From assembly GCF_030519375.1 (NCBI RefSeq), contig NZ_JAUMKB010000002.1:248001-312000 (forward strand): DNA of 64,000 nt. The letters are read 5' to 3'. The position numbers and the translations under genes are program-made. Shown one piece after another: positions 18,059 through 27,428 of this stretch (within the stretch, counting starts at the first letter, position 1; every line of letters begins with the position of its first letter). The DNA comes from Mucilaginibacter tolerans (GTDB taxonomy: Bacteria; Bacteroidota; Bacteroidia; Sphingobacteriales; Sphingobacteriaceae). The notes under the pieces were generated by a model. The model saw only the letters and a list, made by a program, of their open reading frames with translations, did not search any database and was not told where the DNA came from.

Positions 18059-18997
18059 ATGGAAGAACAGCATATTTCCCGTCGCCGGTTTATCGGCAGT
18101 ACGGTACTCGCCGCGGCAGGTATGGCATTGACCTCCAAATCAGTTTTTGCAGCAGGATCGCTATTCCAGGCAAAGCCAAATTCTGTTATCAACGGCGTAC
18201 AAATAGGGGTGATCACGTATTCATTCAGAAGCATGCCGGGTACAGCCGAGAATTTATTGCAATATTGTCTCCAATGCAATATCAACGCTATTGAACTAAT
18301 GGGCGATGCGGCAGAAGCATTTGCGGGAAAACCAACACGCAACAGCGGTGAAGATGGTACAGCTTACTTTAAACGGGTAGCCGATTGGCGCGCCAGTGTA
18401 TCAATGGATAAATTCAAGGAGCTGCGGAAATTATTTAACGAGGCTGGTATTAAGATATATGCCTGGAAACCCAATGCATTAGGTGCTAAAAACACCGATG
18501 CAGAGATTGATTATGCATTCAACGCAGGTAAGGCATTAGGCGTAACCCATGTAACCGTTGAACTGCCAACTGATGATAATCAAACCAAACGCCTCGGTGA
18601 TATTGCTACAAAGCATAAGATATATGTTGGCTACCATGCGCATACGCAAGCTACGCCAACCCTGTGGGATACGGCGTTGAGTCAGTCTGAATACAATGCC
18701 ATCAACCTTGATATCGGTCACTATACTGCTGGTACCAGCAGCAGCCCGGTACCTTTTATTGAGAAAAACCATCCCCGTATAATGAGCATGCACCTGAAGG
18801 ACCGCAAATATCACGATGGGCCAAATCAACCATGGGGGCAAGGTGACACACCAATTGTCGAGGTGTTACAATTAATCAAAAAGAATAAATACAAATTCCC
18901 TGCAACTATTGAGTTAGAGTACAATATCCCGGCAGATTCAGACGCTGTAAAAGAAGTGATCAAATGCCGCGAGTTTGCTGTAAAGGCATTGAGTTAA
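18059..18997 (+). CDS. Tat-exported sugar phosphate isomerase/epimerase-like protein
   Basis: A 312-residue TIM-barrel protein of the AP-endonuclease-2/xylose-isomerase-like family. The Tat signal is plain: RRRFIG at residues 7-12, followed by a hydrophobic segment ending KSVFA. Metal-ligand blocks are visible: VGYHAH, LDIGHYTAG, MHLKDRKYHDG and a late IELEYN. Export of such a fold fits periplasmic work on oxidised sugars, not on sugar phosphates. It lies 107 bp after ThuA and 131 bp before the GMC oxidoreductase, so it may have its own promoter. Confidence 0.88.
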   Translation: MEEQHISRRRFIGSTVLAAAGMALTSKSVFAAGSLFQAKPNSVINGVQIGVITYSFRSMPGTAENLLQYCLQCNINAIELMGDAAEAFAGKPTRNSGEDGTAYFKRVADWRASVSMDKFKELRKLFNEAGIKIYAWKPNALGAKNTDAEIDYAFNAGKALGVTHVTVELPTDDNQTKRLGDIATKHKIYVGYHAHTQATPTLWDTALSQSEYNAINLDIGHYTAGTSSSPVPFIEKNHPRIMSMHLKDRKYHDGPNQPWGQGDTPIVEVLQLIKKNKYKFPATIELEYNIPADSDAVKEVIKCREFAVKALS

Positions 18998-19128
18998 CAG
19001 AAAATTTAAAAAAAAAACGGGAAAAGCGGCTCAATTCCATTGTGTAAAACAGACGCAATAGTCATGTTTTTTAATTAATAATTTTCTACATTAGACGAAC
19101 AAACCAATAAATACCTATTAAACAAATC

Positions 19129-20811
19129 ATGGCAACAAACACATATGACGCTATTGTGATCGGCTCGGGGATATCGGGTGGCTGGGCCGCTAAGGAGCTA
19201 ACTGAAAAAGGATTGAAAACCATTATGCTTGAACGCGGCCGGAATATCGAGCACGTAAAAGATTATGTAAATGCAAGCAAAGCACCCTGGGAATATCCGC
19301 ACAGAGGCGGCCGGACTCAACAGATGATCCATGATTACCCCGTATTGAAAAGGGATTATCCGTTGAACGAAACCAATCTGGATTATTGGGTTGACGAGAA
19401 AGAAAGCCCATATACCGAAGTTAAACGATTTGACTGGTTCAGAGGCTATCATGTTGGTGGTCGCTCATTAATGTGGGGGCGTCAAAGCTATCGCTGGGCC
19501 AATCTTGATTTTGAGGCCAACCTCAAGGATGGTATAGCAGTAGACTGGCCCATCCGTTATAAAGATCTTGATCCATGGTATAGTTACGTAGAAGGATTTG
19601 CCGGAATATCAGGCAATAATGATGGCCTTTCTATTTTGCCTGACGGCAACTTTATGCCACCGATGGAAATGAATTGTGTCGAGAAGGATGTCTCTGCCCG
19701 CTTTAATACATTCTACAAAGAGGCGCGGCATATGGTAATTGGCCGTACAGCCAATATTACTAAACCATTACCGGGAAGAACCAATTGCCAGTATCGTAAC
19801 AAATGCTGGTTGGGGTGCCCTTTTGGTGCTTATTTCAGCACTCAGTCGTCCACTTTACCTGCGGCTGTTGCCACTGGTAATCTGACCGTTAGACCATGGT
19901 CCATTGTGACCAAAATTCTTTATGACAAGGATACCAAAAAAGCTAAAGGTGTGGAAGTCTTGGATGCCGAAACAAACAAAACTTATGAGTTTTATGCAAA
20001 GATCATCTTCTTGAATGCGTCAACTATCAATTCAGCATGGATATTAATGAATTCGGCAACGGATGTTTGGCCTGATGGTTTGGGCAGCAGCAGCGGCGAA
20101 CTGGGTCATAATCTGATGGATCACCACCTAGGTGTAGGGGCCAGCGGGCACGTAGAAGGGTATGAGGATAAATATTATTTCGGCCGTCGTGCAAATGGCA
20201 TTTATATACCACGCTACCGTAACCTGAATGGAGAAAAACGGGATTATATCCGTGGGTTTGGCTACCAGGGCCGTGCATCCAGAGAAGCATGGAGCAGGAA
20301 TATCCCTGAATTAAGCATCGGTGGCGACTTTAAAGATGCATTATCGGAACCAGGCCACTGGACGATGAACATAGGTGGATTTGGGGAGACCCTACCATAT
20401 CATGACAACAAAGTCACCCTGGATAAAACTAAAAAGGATAAATGGGGATTGCCTGTACCGGCTATCGACGCAATTATTCGTGATAATGAATTGAAAATGC
20501 GCATCGATATGACAAATGACGCCAAGGAAATGCTGGAAACAGCAGGAGTGAAGGAGGTAAAAACGCATACGATGGAAGGTGTGTTAGGCCGTGGCATTCA
20601 CGAAATGGGTACAGCACGCATGGGTCGCGATCCGAAAACCTCTGTATTAAATGAATGGAACCAGGTATGGGACGCAAAGAACGTATTTGTAACTGACGGC
20701 GCTTGTATGACATCATCAGCCTGCCAAAACCCATCGTTAACTTACATGGCCTTAACTGCCCGAGCAGCTAACCATGCTGTGGAGGAACTTAAAAAAGGGA
20801 ATTTGGCGTAG
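19129..20811 (+). CDS. GMC oxidoreductase, sugar dehydrogenase large-subunit type
   Basis: A 560-residue FAD enzyme. The FAD motif VIGSGISGGWAAKEL is at residues 10-24. A GRSLMWGRQSYRW stretch and cysteines in CQYRNKCWLGCPFGAY follow. The C-terminal catalytic pair lies in GIHEMGTARMG and the closing NPSLTYMALTARAA. Such proteins oxidise sugars at secondary hydroxyls, for example glucoside 3-dehydrogenase. No signal peptide is present. These enzymes are usually exported by a Tat-bearing small subunit, and no small subunit is visible in the window. The gene ends about 94 bp before a strong hairpin terminator. Confidence 0.9.
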   Translation: MATNTYDAIVIGSGISGGWAAKELTEKGLKTIMLERGRNIEHVKDYVNASKAPWEYPHRGGRTQQMIHDYPVLKRDYPLNETNLDYWVDEKESPYTEVKRFDWFRGYHVGGRSLMWGRQSYRWANLDFEANLKDGIAVDWPIRYKDLDPWYSYVEGFAGISGNNDGLSILPDGNFMPPMEMNCVEKDVSARFNTFYKEARHMVIGRTANITKPLPGRTNCQYRNKCWLGCPFGAYFSTQSSTLPAAVATGNLTVRPWSIVTKILYDKDTKKAKGVEVLDAETNKTYEFYAKIIFLNASTINSAWILMNSATDVWPDGLGSSSGELGHNLMDHHLGVGASGHVEGYEDKYYFGRRANGIYIPRYRNLNGEKRDYIRGFGYQGRASREAWSRNIPELSIGGDFKDALSEPGHWTMNIGGFGETLPYHDNKVTLDKTKKDKWGLPVPAIDAIIRDNELKMRIDMTNDAKEMLETAGVKEVKTHTMEGVLGRGIHEMGTARMGRDPKTSVLNEWNQVWDAKNVFVTDGACMTSSACQNPSLTYMALTARAANHAVEELKKGNLA

Positions 20812-20904
20812 TTATCTGTTAATTAGTGACCGGTTAACCAGTTTAATTAGAATCAGAATATTATCTGTTAAATCATTAAATCGCATACAATAATTATTAA
20901 TTTA

Positions 20905-20938
20905 AGCCCTTGCAGGATCAACCTGCGAGGGCTTTTTA
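20905..20938 (+). terminator. Intrinsic terminator between GMC and GH9 genes
   Basis: The stem AGCCCTTGCAGG (20905-20916) pairs with CCTGCGAGGGCT (20922-20933) with a mismatch in the middle, around a 5 nt loop, and is followed by a short T run. It ends the GMC transcript. It also lies just 12 bp from the GH9 start codon, so any transcript reaching GH9 from upstream must read through it. Confidence 0.75.
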
Positions 20939-20949
20939 TTCCTTTATTT

Positions 20950-22770
20950 ATGAAAACGATCAAACTTGTTACCCTGTTACTTTGCCTGCCGGTGTTTCTA
21001 TTTGCGCAACCTGTTAAAATTGTAACTAATCACGTTGGATATGAACTTGACGGGCCTAAGAAAGCGATCATTGTAGCCAATAGTAAACTAAACATTCCGG
21101 CATTCACCCTGATCGATTCCAAAACTAGCAAAGTAGTATATAATGGCAGGCCAGTTTTCAGCGGACCGGTTGATAAATGGAAAAAATTCCAGTTTTGGGT
21201 ACTGGACTTTAGTACTGTGGCAACTAATGGCAACTTCAAATTACAAGCTGTAACACAGCGAGGAACAATCTCCTCTTATTCGTTTGTAATCGGAAAGAAT
21301 GTGCTGGAACAAACTACGTTGTCTGACGTAATCTATTATTTTAAAGGGCAACGCAGCTCAGGTTTATTGGACAAGGCCGACTGTCATTCTCATCTACAAG
21401 GAAAAACCGATACCATTGATGCCCATGGCGGTTGGTATGATGCTACGGGTGATTACGGAAAACATTTGTCACATCTTTCTTTTTCATCCTATTTCAATCC
21501 TCAGCAAATATCATTAACAGATTATAGTTTATTTAAAACCTATGAATTACTAAGCAAAAAGCCCGGTACTGATTACCGGCAGTTCAACCGAAGGATATTA
21601 GACGAAGCGATGTATGGCGCAGATTACTTATGTCGTATGCAAGTAAAAGGCGGAGCTTTTTACCGTTCAGTTGGAGCACCGGGGCCGGGTAAATTGCCTC
21701 AGGACAGGGCGATCGGCCCTGAAGGCAAAAGCTATCGTATTAAAGTTTCTAAAAATGATGATTCATTTAAAACGAGGCCGGAGGAACATGACTGGCGCAG
21801 TTACCAATGTAGTTTTCGCTCAGGCGGTGGTATGTCAATAGCGGCGCTGGCAATGGCATCAACTTATAATGTTTCCGGAGACTATACTAATTCGGATTAT
21901 CTGAAAGCTGCTGAAAACGCATTTGACTTTTTGGATAAAAATAATGTATCGATGACTAATGACGGGAAGGAAAACATACTGGATGATTATTGTGCCCTTA
22001 CAGCAGCAACGGAACTCTATAAAGCTACCAAAGATGAAAAATATAAAGCTGCCGCTGAAAAACGTGCGCTATCATTAATAACCAGGTTTGCCACATGGAA
22101 AAGCTATAAAGACTACTGGCGCGCCGATGATAAAGACCGACCATTTTTTCATCCATCGGACGCCGGCTTACCTGTAGTGAGCCTCGTATATTACTATCCT
22201 TATGCATCGGCGGTTACCCAATCTCAGATCAAAGCGGCAATTCGAAGATCTATGGATTATGAATTTGCAATTACCGCTGAAGTAAATAATCCGTTTGGTT
22301 ATAGCCGCCAACTAACACAGGATACTTTAGGCAATCGTCGTAGTGCGTTCTTTTTCCCGCACGGTAGTGATGCTTCACCATGGTGGCAGGGGGAAAATGC
22401 AAGATTGGGTTCAGAAGCTACTGCTGCAAGACTTGCCGCAGGTTTATTTATCGATGACAAGGCCTATCATGACAAATTGGAAAGCTTTGCATTGGATCAA
22501 TTGAATTGGATATTGGGATTAAACCCATTTGACTCGTGTATGCTGGAAGGAATAGGGCATAATAACCCTGCTTATGCCTTCTTCGGTACATTCGAGTATA
22601 CTAATGCACCGGGCGGCATTGTTAATGGCGTTACCTCCGGTTTTGAGAATGAGGACGACATCGATTTTAACCTTCCATACTCACAAACAGGTAAGGATGC
22701 CGACTGGCGTTGGGCCGAGCAATGGCTGCCACATGCGGCCTGGTATATGTTAGCAGTGGCGTCGAAATAA
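20950..22770 (+). CDS. GH9 endoglucanase/cellodextrinase-like enzyme
   Basis: A 606-residue exported enzyme with a signal peptide (residues 1-19, ending LFAQ). An N-terminal Ig-like (CelD_N) domain is visible in IVTNHVGYELDGPKKAI. The GH9 (alpha/alpha)6 barrel carries HGGWYDATGDYGKHL, the catalytic-Asp region, and ends in a WRWAEQWLPH stretch where the catalytic Glu should be. GH9 acts on beta-1,4-glucans by inversion. Family members of this Bacteroidota type often lack a separate carbohydrate-binding module, as here. It is monocistronic. Confidence 0.88.
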   Translation: MKTIKLVTLLLCLPVFLFAQPVKIVTNHVGYELDGPKKAIIVANSKLNIPAFTLIDSKTSKVVYNGRPVFSGPVDKWKKFQFWVLDFSTVATNGNFKLQAVTQRGTISSYSFVIGKNVLEQTTLSDVIYYFKGQRSSGLLDKADCHSHLQGKTDTIDAHGGWYDATGDYGKHLSHLSFSSYFNPQQISLTDYSLFKTYELLSKKPGTDYRQFNRRILDEAMYGADYLCRMQVKGGAFYRSVGAPGPGKLPQDRAIGPEGKSYRIKVSKNDDSFKTRPEEHDWRSYQCSFRSGGGMSIAALAMASTYNVSGDYTNSDYLKAAENAFDFLDKNNVSMTNDGKENILDDYCALTAATELYKATKDEKYKAAAEKRALSLITRFATWKSYKDYWRADDKDRPFFHPSDAGLPVVSLVYYYPYASAVTQSQIKAAIRRSMDYEFAITAEVNNPFGYSRQLTQDTLGNRRSAFFFPHGSDASPWWQGENARLGSEATAARLAAGLFIDDKAYHDKLESFALDQLNWILGLNPFDSCMLEGIGHNNPAYAFFGTFEYTNAPGGIVNGVTSGFENEDDIDFNLPYSQTGKDADWRWAEQWLPHAAWYMLAVASK

Positions 22771-22983
22771 AACACTACAATGGAAAAATAGCAATTGTTC
22801 TGAGAATTAAACTAACCCCTCAACATACCCGCAATGAGCCTATCGTTCTAACTGATGGTCACAATCATCTTGAATGAGCAACTCAATTTCGGGAAACACG
22901 TTAAAAGAAATACACTAAACAGGCGTTCTTAATTTTCCCTGCTTAATGTTAAAACGTAACTTGGTGTATTTAAGAACAATATA

Positions 22984-24231
22984 ATGCAAGCTAATTCTAA
23001 TAAGACGCTGCCAGGGACACATGCTGCTTGTGATTCCATGTGCAATTCGCATCATATAATCAGCCAGCATACACAAGCCGGGCTCTTTGGCCAGGTCAAA
23101 GATTTTTTTTCAAAACTATTTAATACCGCCGACTGGCCGCCGCGCTGGCATTGCGGTACATGGAGCGATTTCCATGGCTGGTTGTACATTCTGTCAGATA
23201 TTTCTATCGGGGCAGCTTATTTCGCTATACCTTTTCTGCTTTTCCGCATCATAAACAAACGAAAAGATATACCTTTTCCAAAAGTTATCTGGCTTTTTAT
23301 TGCGTTCATCCTTCTTTGCGGCACCACACACTTAATAGATGCTGGTATATTTTGGTGGCCGGCCTATCGCTTAAGCGCGTTAGTCCGTTTTATTACAGGG
23401 ATGGTTTCCATCTTTACAGTATTTGCTCTTTATAAAATCCTGCCATTGATCTATAATCTTCGGACCCTTGATCAGTTGGAGGCAGAGATCGGAGAGCGGA
23501 AAAAAGCAGAAGCAGAAATGCGGCATCACCAGGTAATGAAGCTGGCTGCAGAAGAGCTGATCGTTAAAAAAGATGAATTCATGAGTATTGCAAGTCATGA
23601 ATTAAAAACCCCCATCACCAGTTTAAAAGCCTCACTTCAGGTAGTGGAAAGAATGGCAAATAAAAATGAAGTGTTGGAACCGGTTGTTCCTTTTGTGCAA
23701 AAAGCATCAAAACAAGTAAATAAATTGACGGAAATTATTCATGACTTGCTGGATGTTACCAGGATGCAGGCAGGAAAACTTGAGCTGAATAAAACGGATT
23801 TCAACCTAACTGAAGTATTAAAAGAATGCGCTGATCAATGCCAGGCAGAAGACAGCAGGCACGAAATAAAAATCGACGCTGCGCCAGTATTAATGGTGCA
23901 TGCAGATAAAAACAGGCTAGACCAGGTACTCAACAATTTTCTAACAAATGCTATGAAATACTCTCCGGATAGCGAGCTTGTTAGCATTAAGGCCGCTAAA
24001 CTTAAAGATGGTACCGTGAAAGTATCTGTAACAGACTATGGGATAGGGATACCTGACGACAAAATTGAGAATATATTTGACCGATTTTATCGGGTAGAAA
24101 ATACATCGAAGAATTATTCCGGTATCGGTTTAGGTTTGTATATCTCGTCTGAGATCATTAAAAGGCACAATGGCCAGATAGGGGTAAATAGCGTATTGGG
24201 TAAGGGCTCAACATTCTGGTTTATTTTATAA
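22984..24231 (+). CDS. Sensor histidine kinase with ethylene-receptor-like membrane domain
   Basis: A 415-residue kinase. Residues about 65-160 form three membrane helices that match the ethylene-binding domain. Relative to plant ETR1, Asp25, Tyr32, Ile35, Pro36, Ile62, Cys65 and His69 appear here as Asp72, Tyr79, Ile82, Pro83, Ile109, Cys112 and His116, with identical spacing (LCGTTHLI holds the copper-ligand Cys and His). A short coiled coil leads to the HisKA domain (SHELKTP, phospho-His205) and the HATPase domain (DYGIGIP, GIGLGLYIS). The first 50 residues are Cys/His-rich. No response regulator is next to it. Ethylene binding is inferred, not shown; other copper-bound ligands are possible. 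Confidence 0.85.
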   Translation: MQANSNKTLPGTHAACDSMCNSHHIISQHTQAGLFGQVKDFFSKLFNTADWPPRWHCGTWSDFHGWLYILSDISIGAAYFAIPFLLFRIINKRKDIPFPKVIWLFIAFILLCGTTHLIDAGIFWWPAYRLSALVRFITGMVSIFTVFALYKILPLIYNLRTLDQLEAEIGERKKAEAEMRHHQVMKLAAEELIVKKDEFMSIASHELKTPITSLKASLQVVERMANKNEVLEPVVPFVQKASKQVNKLTEIIHDLLDVTRMQAGKLELNKTDFNLTEVLKECADQCQAEDSRHEIKIDAAPVLMVHADKNRLDQVLNNFLTNAMKYSPDSELVSIKAAKLKDGTVKVSVTDYGIGIPDDKIENIFDRFYRVENTSKNYSGIGLGLYISSEIIKRHNGQIGVNSVLGKGSTFWFIL

Positions 24232-24350
24232 ATTCATGATAATCAGAATGCGATCTAACTCATTTTAATAAGAGGATAAAGTTTTTAATATTTTTTAAAA
24301 ACTATTGCTACTTTTTTACTATCATTGGATTTCATTATCAAATCATCAGT

Positions 24351-25637
24351 ATGCAAGAAACTTCCACAACCCTTCAAACAGCTAAAAAGAGTTCTGCGAT
24401 TAACCCGATCATTATCATCGGCGTTTTATTCTTTGTTTTCGGATTCGTCACATGGCTCAATTCAGTACTTGTGCCTTATTTGAAGATAGCTTGCCAACTT
24501 ACTAATCTTGAGTCATACTTGGTGGCAACAGCATTTTATATCGCCTATTTGGTAATGGCTGTGCCATCCTCAATGGTATTGAAAAAATTTGGGTTTAAAA
24601 ATGGGATGGCGATTGGTTTACTGATTATGGCTGTGGGAGCAATTATTTTTATACCTGCTGCTTTAACGCGTACTTATGCGTTCTTCCTTGCCGGGCTTTT
24701 TGTGCAGGGAATGGGACTGGCGATACTCCAAACAGCATCCAATCCATATGTGGTTGTATTAGGTCCTGCTGAAAGCGCCGCCAAACGGATAAGTATTATG
24801 GGGATCTTTAATAAATCTGCCGGTGCTATAGCACCGATTGCATTGGGAGTAGTTGCTCTTAAAAATGTTGACCAGTTGAAAGTGAAACTGGCAACCATGA
24901 GTGCAGCTGAGAAAATTCCTCTTTTAAATGAATTGGCATTAAGAGTAGTCGTTCCATACATCTGTATTATGGTATCACTGGTTATACTGGCTGTGTTAAC
25001 TTACCGCTCTACCTTACCGGAAATTGATACGGAGCATGAAGATGAAACTACAGCATTAGCTAATTCAGGCAAGACAAGTGTATTTCAGTTCCCTAATTTA
25101 GTATTAGGTATCGTTGCTTTATTTTTATATGTTGGTGCCGAAGTTTTAGCAGGCGATTCCATTATCAGCTATGGGTCTGCACAGAATATACCTCTCTCTA
25201 CAGCAAAATTCTTCGCAACATTTACCATGATCTCCATGCTGGTTGGCTATGTAATAGGAATTATCTGTATACCTAAATACATTACGCAGCAAAAAGCGCT
25301 CGTGATTTCGGCTATATTGGGATTTATTTTTAGCATTTTAGCATTGGTCACACACGGCTATGCCTCTGTTTTCTGCATCGCATTACTCGGTCTTGCCAAT
25401 GCACTGATGTGGCCCGCAATATGGCCATTGGCATTAAATGGATTAGGTAAGTTCACCAAAATCGCATCATCCTTGCTGGTAATGGGCATATCAGGCGCCG
25501 CAGTGATCCCACCGTTATATGGTCACTTTGTTGATCTTTATTCGGCGCAAACTGCTTATCTGATTTTGTTGCCGATATACCTGTTCATTCTTTACTACGC
25601 TGCGTGGGGGCACAAACTGGGGAAAACAACCGCATAG
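24351..25637 (+). CDS. FucP-family sugar MFS transporter
   Basis: A 428-residue inner-membrane symporter with about 12 helices. It has the FucP/GlcP-type N-terminus (FVFGFVTWLNSVLVPYLK) and the characteristic LQTASNPYVVVLGP in helix 4 to 5. The family imports fucose, glucose or galactose with protons. A cytosolic loop (residues about 225-240) is acidic. It lies 119 bp after the kinase on the same strand and converges with yjbQ, with 1 bp between the stops. Sugar specificity cannot be assigned, but it fits the surrounding glycosidase genes. Confidence 0.9.
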   Translation: MQETSTTLQTAKKSSAINPIIIIGVLFFVFGFVTWLNSVLVPYLKIACQLTNLESYLVATAFYIAYLVMAVPSSMVLKKFGFKNGMAIGLLIMAVGAIIFIPAALTRTYAFFLAGLFVQGMGLAILQTASNPYVVVLGPAESAAKRISIMGIFNKSAGAIAPIALGVVALKNVDQLKVKLATMSAAEKIPLLNELALRVVVPYICIMVSLVILAVLTYRSTLPEIDTEHEDETTALANSGKTSVFQFPNLVLGIVALFLYVGAEVLAGDSIISYGSAQNIPLSTAKFFATFTMISMLVGYVIGIICIPKYITQQKALVISAILGFIFSILALVTHGYASVFCIALLGLANALMWPAIWPLALNGLGKFTKIASSLLVMGISGAAVIPPLYGHFVDLYSAQTAYLILLPIYLFILYYAAWGHKLGKTTA

Positions 25638-25638
25638 T

Positions 25639-26061
25639 TTAATCACCCCAGGCAGTTATTACGATGGTCCGTGAACCACCGTAATTACGGTGCTCACAGA
25701 AATATATGCCCTGCCACATACCTAAGGCCAGTTCACCGTTTTGAATCGGGATAGTGACCGAACTGCCTAAAATAGCAGCCTTCAGGTGAGCGGGCATGTC
25801 GTCGGGGCCTTCATCATCGTGCACGTAATCCGGGTCATTTTCCGGTACCCTTTTATTGAAATAAGTTTCGAAATCCTGGCGTACCGTCGGATCAGCATTT
25901 TCATTAATGCACAACGATGCTGATGTGTGCTGTATAAATACCTGACAAATGCCTGCCTTTATCTCCTGCATTTCAGGCAGTGCGTGAATCACTTCCTGTG
26001 TAATCAGGTGAAACCCTCTTTTTCTTTCCTTAAGATTAACCGTTTGCTGATATATTTTCAT
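25639..26061 (-). CDS. YjbQ-family (UPF0047) protein
   Basis: A 140-residue cytosolic protein of the YjbQ family, sometimes called secondary thiamine-phosphate synthase. The conserved core is present: FIQHTSASLCINENADP, then DFETYFNK, and a second block GMWQGIYFCEHRN with the conserved His and Arg. The YjbQ protein of E. coli has weak thiamine-phosphate synthase activity, so the natural role remains open. It stands alone on the minus strand. Its start at 26061 is 121 bp from the divergent DUF1015 gene. Confidence 0.88.
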   Translation of the reverse strand: MKIYQQTVNLKERKRGFHLITQEVIHALPEMQEIKAGICQVFIQHTSASLCINENADPTVRQDFETYFNKRVPENDPDYVHDDEGPDDMPAHLKAAILGSSVTIPIQNGELALGMWQGIYFCEHRNYGGSRTIVITAWGD

Positions 26062-26182
26062 AATTATTTAATTGTTAAAAGTAGGTTTTGTTCATATTAT
26101 TTTAAGCTTTATTAGTAACTATGCTATCTATTCTCAATATGAACTCAAACAGGAAATAAACCAACCTGTTAATAATTAAATT

Positions 26183-27409
26183 ATGGCGAAAATTCAACCT
26201 TTTAGGGCAATAAGGTCGAACCCTTTTTATGCTGATCAATTGGTATTTACTTCTTTGCAGGTCGAGTCTGTCTCGGGTGACGAAACCAAGGATGGTACTT
26301 TAGCTCCTTTAAAACATCTGCTCGAGACCGGAGCCAGGTTACGCCCTGAAACACCAGAAGGGCAGGTTAAAGCTTTCCGGGAAATAAAAAACACTTTAAA
26401 AAGTCTGCTTGAAAGCGATAAACTATGGTACGAACAGGCACCGGGTATATATGTGTATGAGGTTGAACACAAAACTTATCGCCAAACGGGTATATGGGCA
26501 TTAACATCGCTGGATGATTATACACAAGGCAATATCAAAATACATGAACTAACCTTTGCCGACAGTATCAGGCGTTTGACCAATTATCGGAGGAACACGG
26601 GTTTGGAAGGCAGCCCGATTTTGCTGGCTTACCATCCGGACATTACTGTTAACCGCATCATTGCCGAAACAATAAAAAACAATAAGAAGATTACTTATGG
26701 TAATGAACATGGCCTGCATCATCTCTGGAAAATAGAAGATCCGAAAGTTCAGCAGTTGCTTATTGATGCTTTTGGCCGGATCAAAACAGCTTATCTGGCC
26801 GACGGTCACCATCGCATAGAATCATCAGCTTTACTGGCGGCAGAGCAACAGGCAAAAGGCTTACCGGTGTTCGATCACATATCTTCGCTTTACATGGCGA
26901 CGGACCAATTGCGAATTGAGGAATATGACAAGGTAGTGGTTCCCTCGGAAAAGATTGAAAAAAAAGCCCTCATTGATCAATTAATACAGCATTTTGATAT
27001 CAATCCTTCAAATCAGCAAGTGCAGCCAAGAAAGCCACACCATTTCGGAATGTATTTTTCAAATAACTGGTTTGAACTTACTGCTAAACCGCATCTTTAT
27101 AACGATAAAAATGCTGCAGCCAATTTGGATGCCTACATTTTGCAAGAAACAGTGTTATCGCCAATTTTTGGTATCGAAGACCCTAAAACCGACCTGCGAT
27201 TAAAGTGTGCAGGTGGTGAAATGGCGATGGATGAGATCAATGCAATACTTAGCGTTTACCCTAATGCTATTGTATTTACGCTATGCCCGGTAAGTGTTGA
27301 GCAATTGATCTCAGTTGCTGAAGAAGGTGAAATATTGCCGCCAAAATCAACCTGGATTGTGCCCAAGATACCCTATGCTTTATTGTTGCATCACCATTTG
27401 ACGGAATAA
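26183..27409 (+). CDS. DUF1015 protein
   Basis: A 408-residue cytosolic protein of the DUF1015 family, which has no proven function (some copies lie near serine or amino-acid genes). Family features include the N-terminal PFRAIR stretch, the conserved ADGHHRIESS near residue 213, and FTLCPVSVEQLI near the C-terminus. It lies 19 bp before a VOC gene on the same strand, suggesting a two-gene unit. The ATG at 26183 gives the typical family start. Confidence 0.88.
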   Translation: MAKIQPFRAIRSNPFYADQLVFTSLQVESVSGDETKDGTLAPLKHLLETGARLRPETPEGQVKAFREIKNTLKSLLESDKLWYEQAPGIYVYEVEHKTYRQTGIWALTSLDDYTQGNIKIHELTFADSIRRLTNYRRNTGLEGSPILLAYHPDITVNRIIAETIKNNKKITYGNEHGLHHLWKIEDPKVQQLLIDAFGRIKTAYLADGHHRIESSALLAAEQQAKGLPVFDHISSLYMATDQLRIEEYDKVVVPSEKIEKKALIDQLIQHFDINPSNQQVQPRKPHHFGMYFSNNWFELTAKPHLYNDKNAAANLDAYILQETVLSPIFGIEDPKTDLRLKCAGGEMAMDEINAILSVYPNAIVFTLCPVSVEQLISVAEEGEILPPKSTWIVPKIPYALLLHHHLTE

Positions 27410-27428
27410 TAAATTAAACAAGTGAGCC

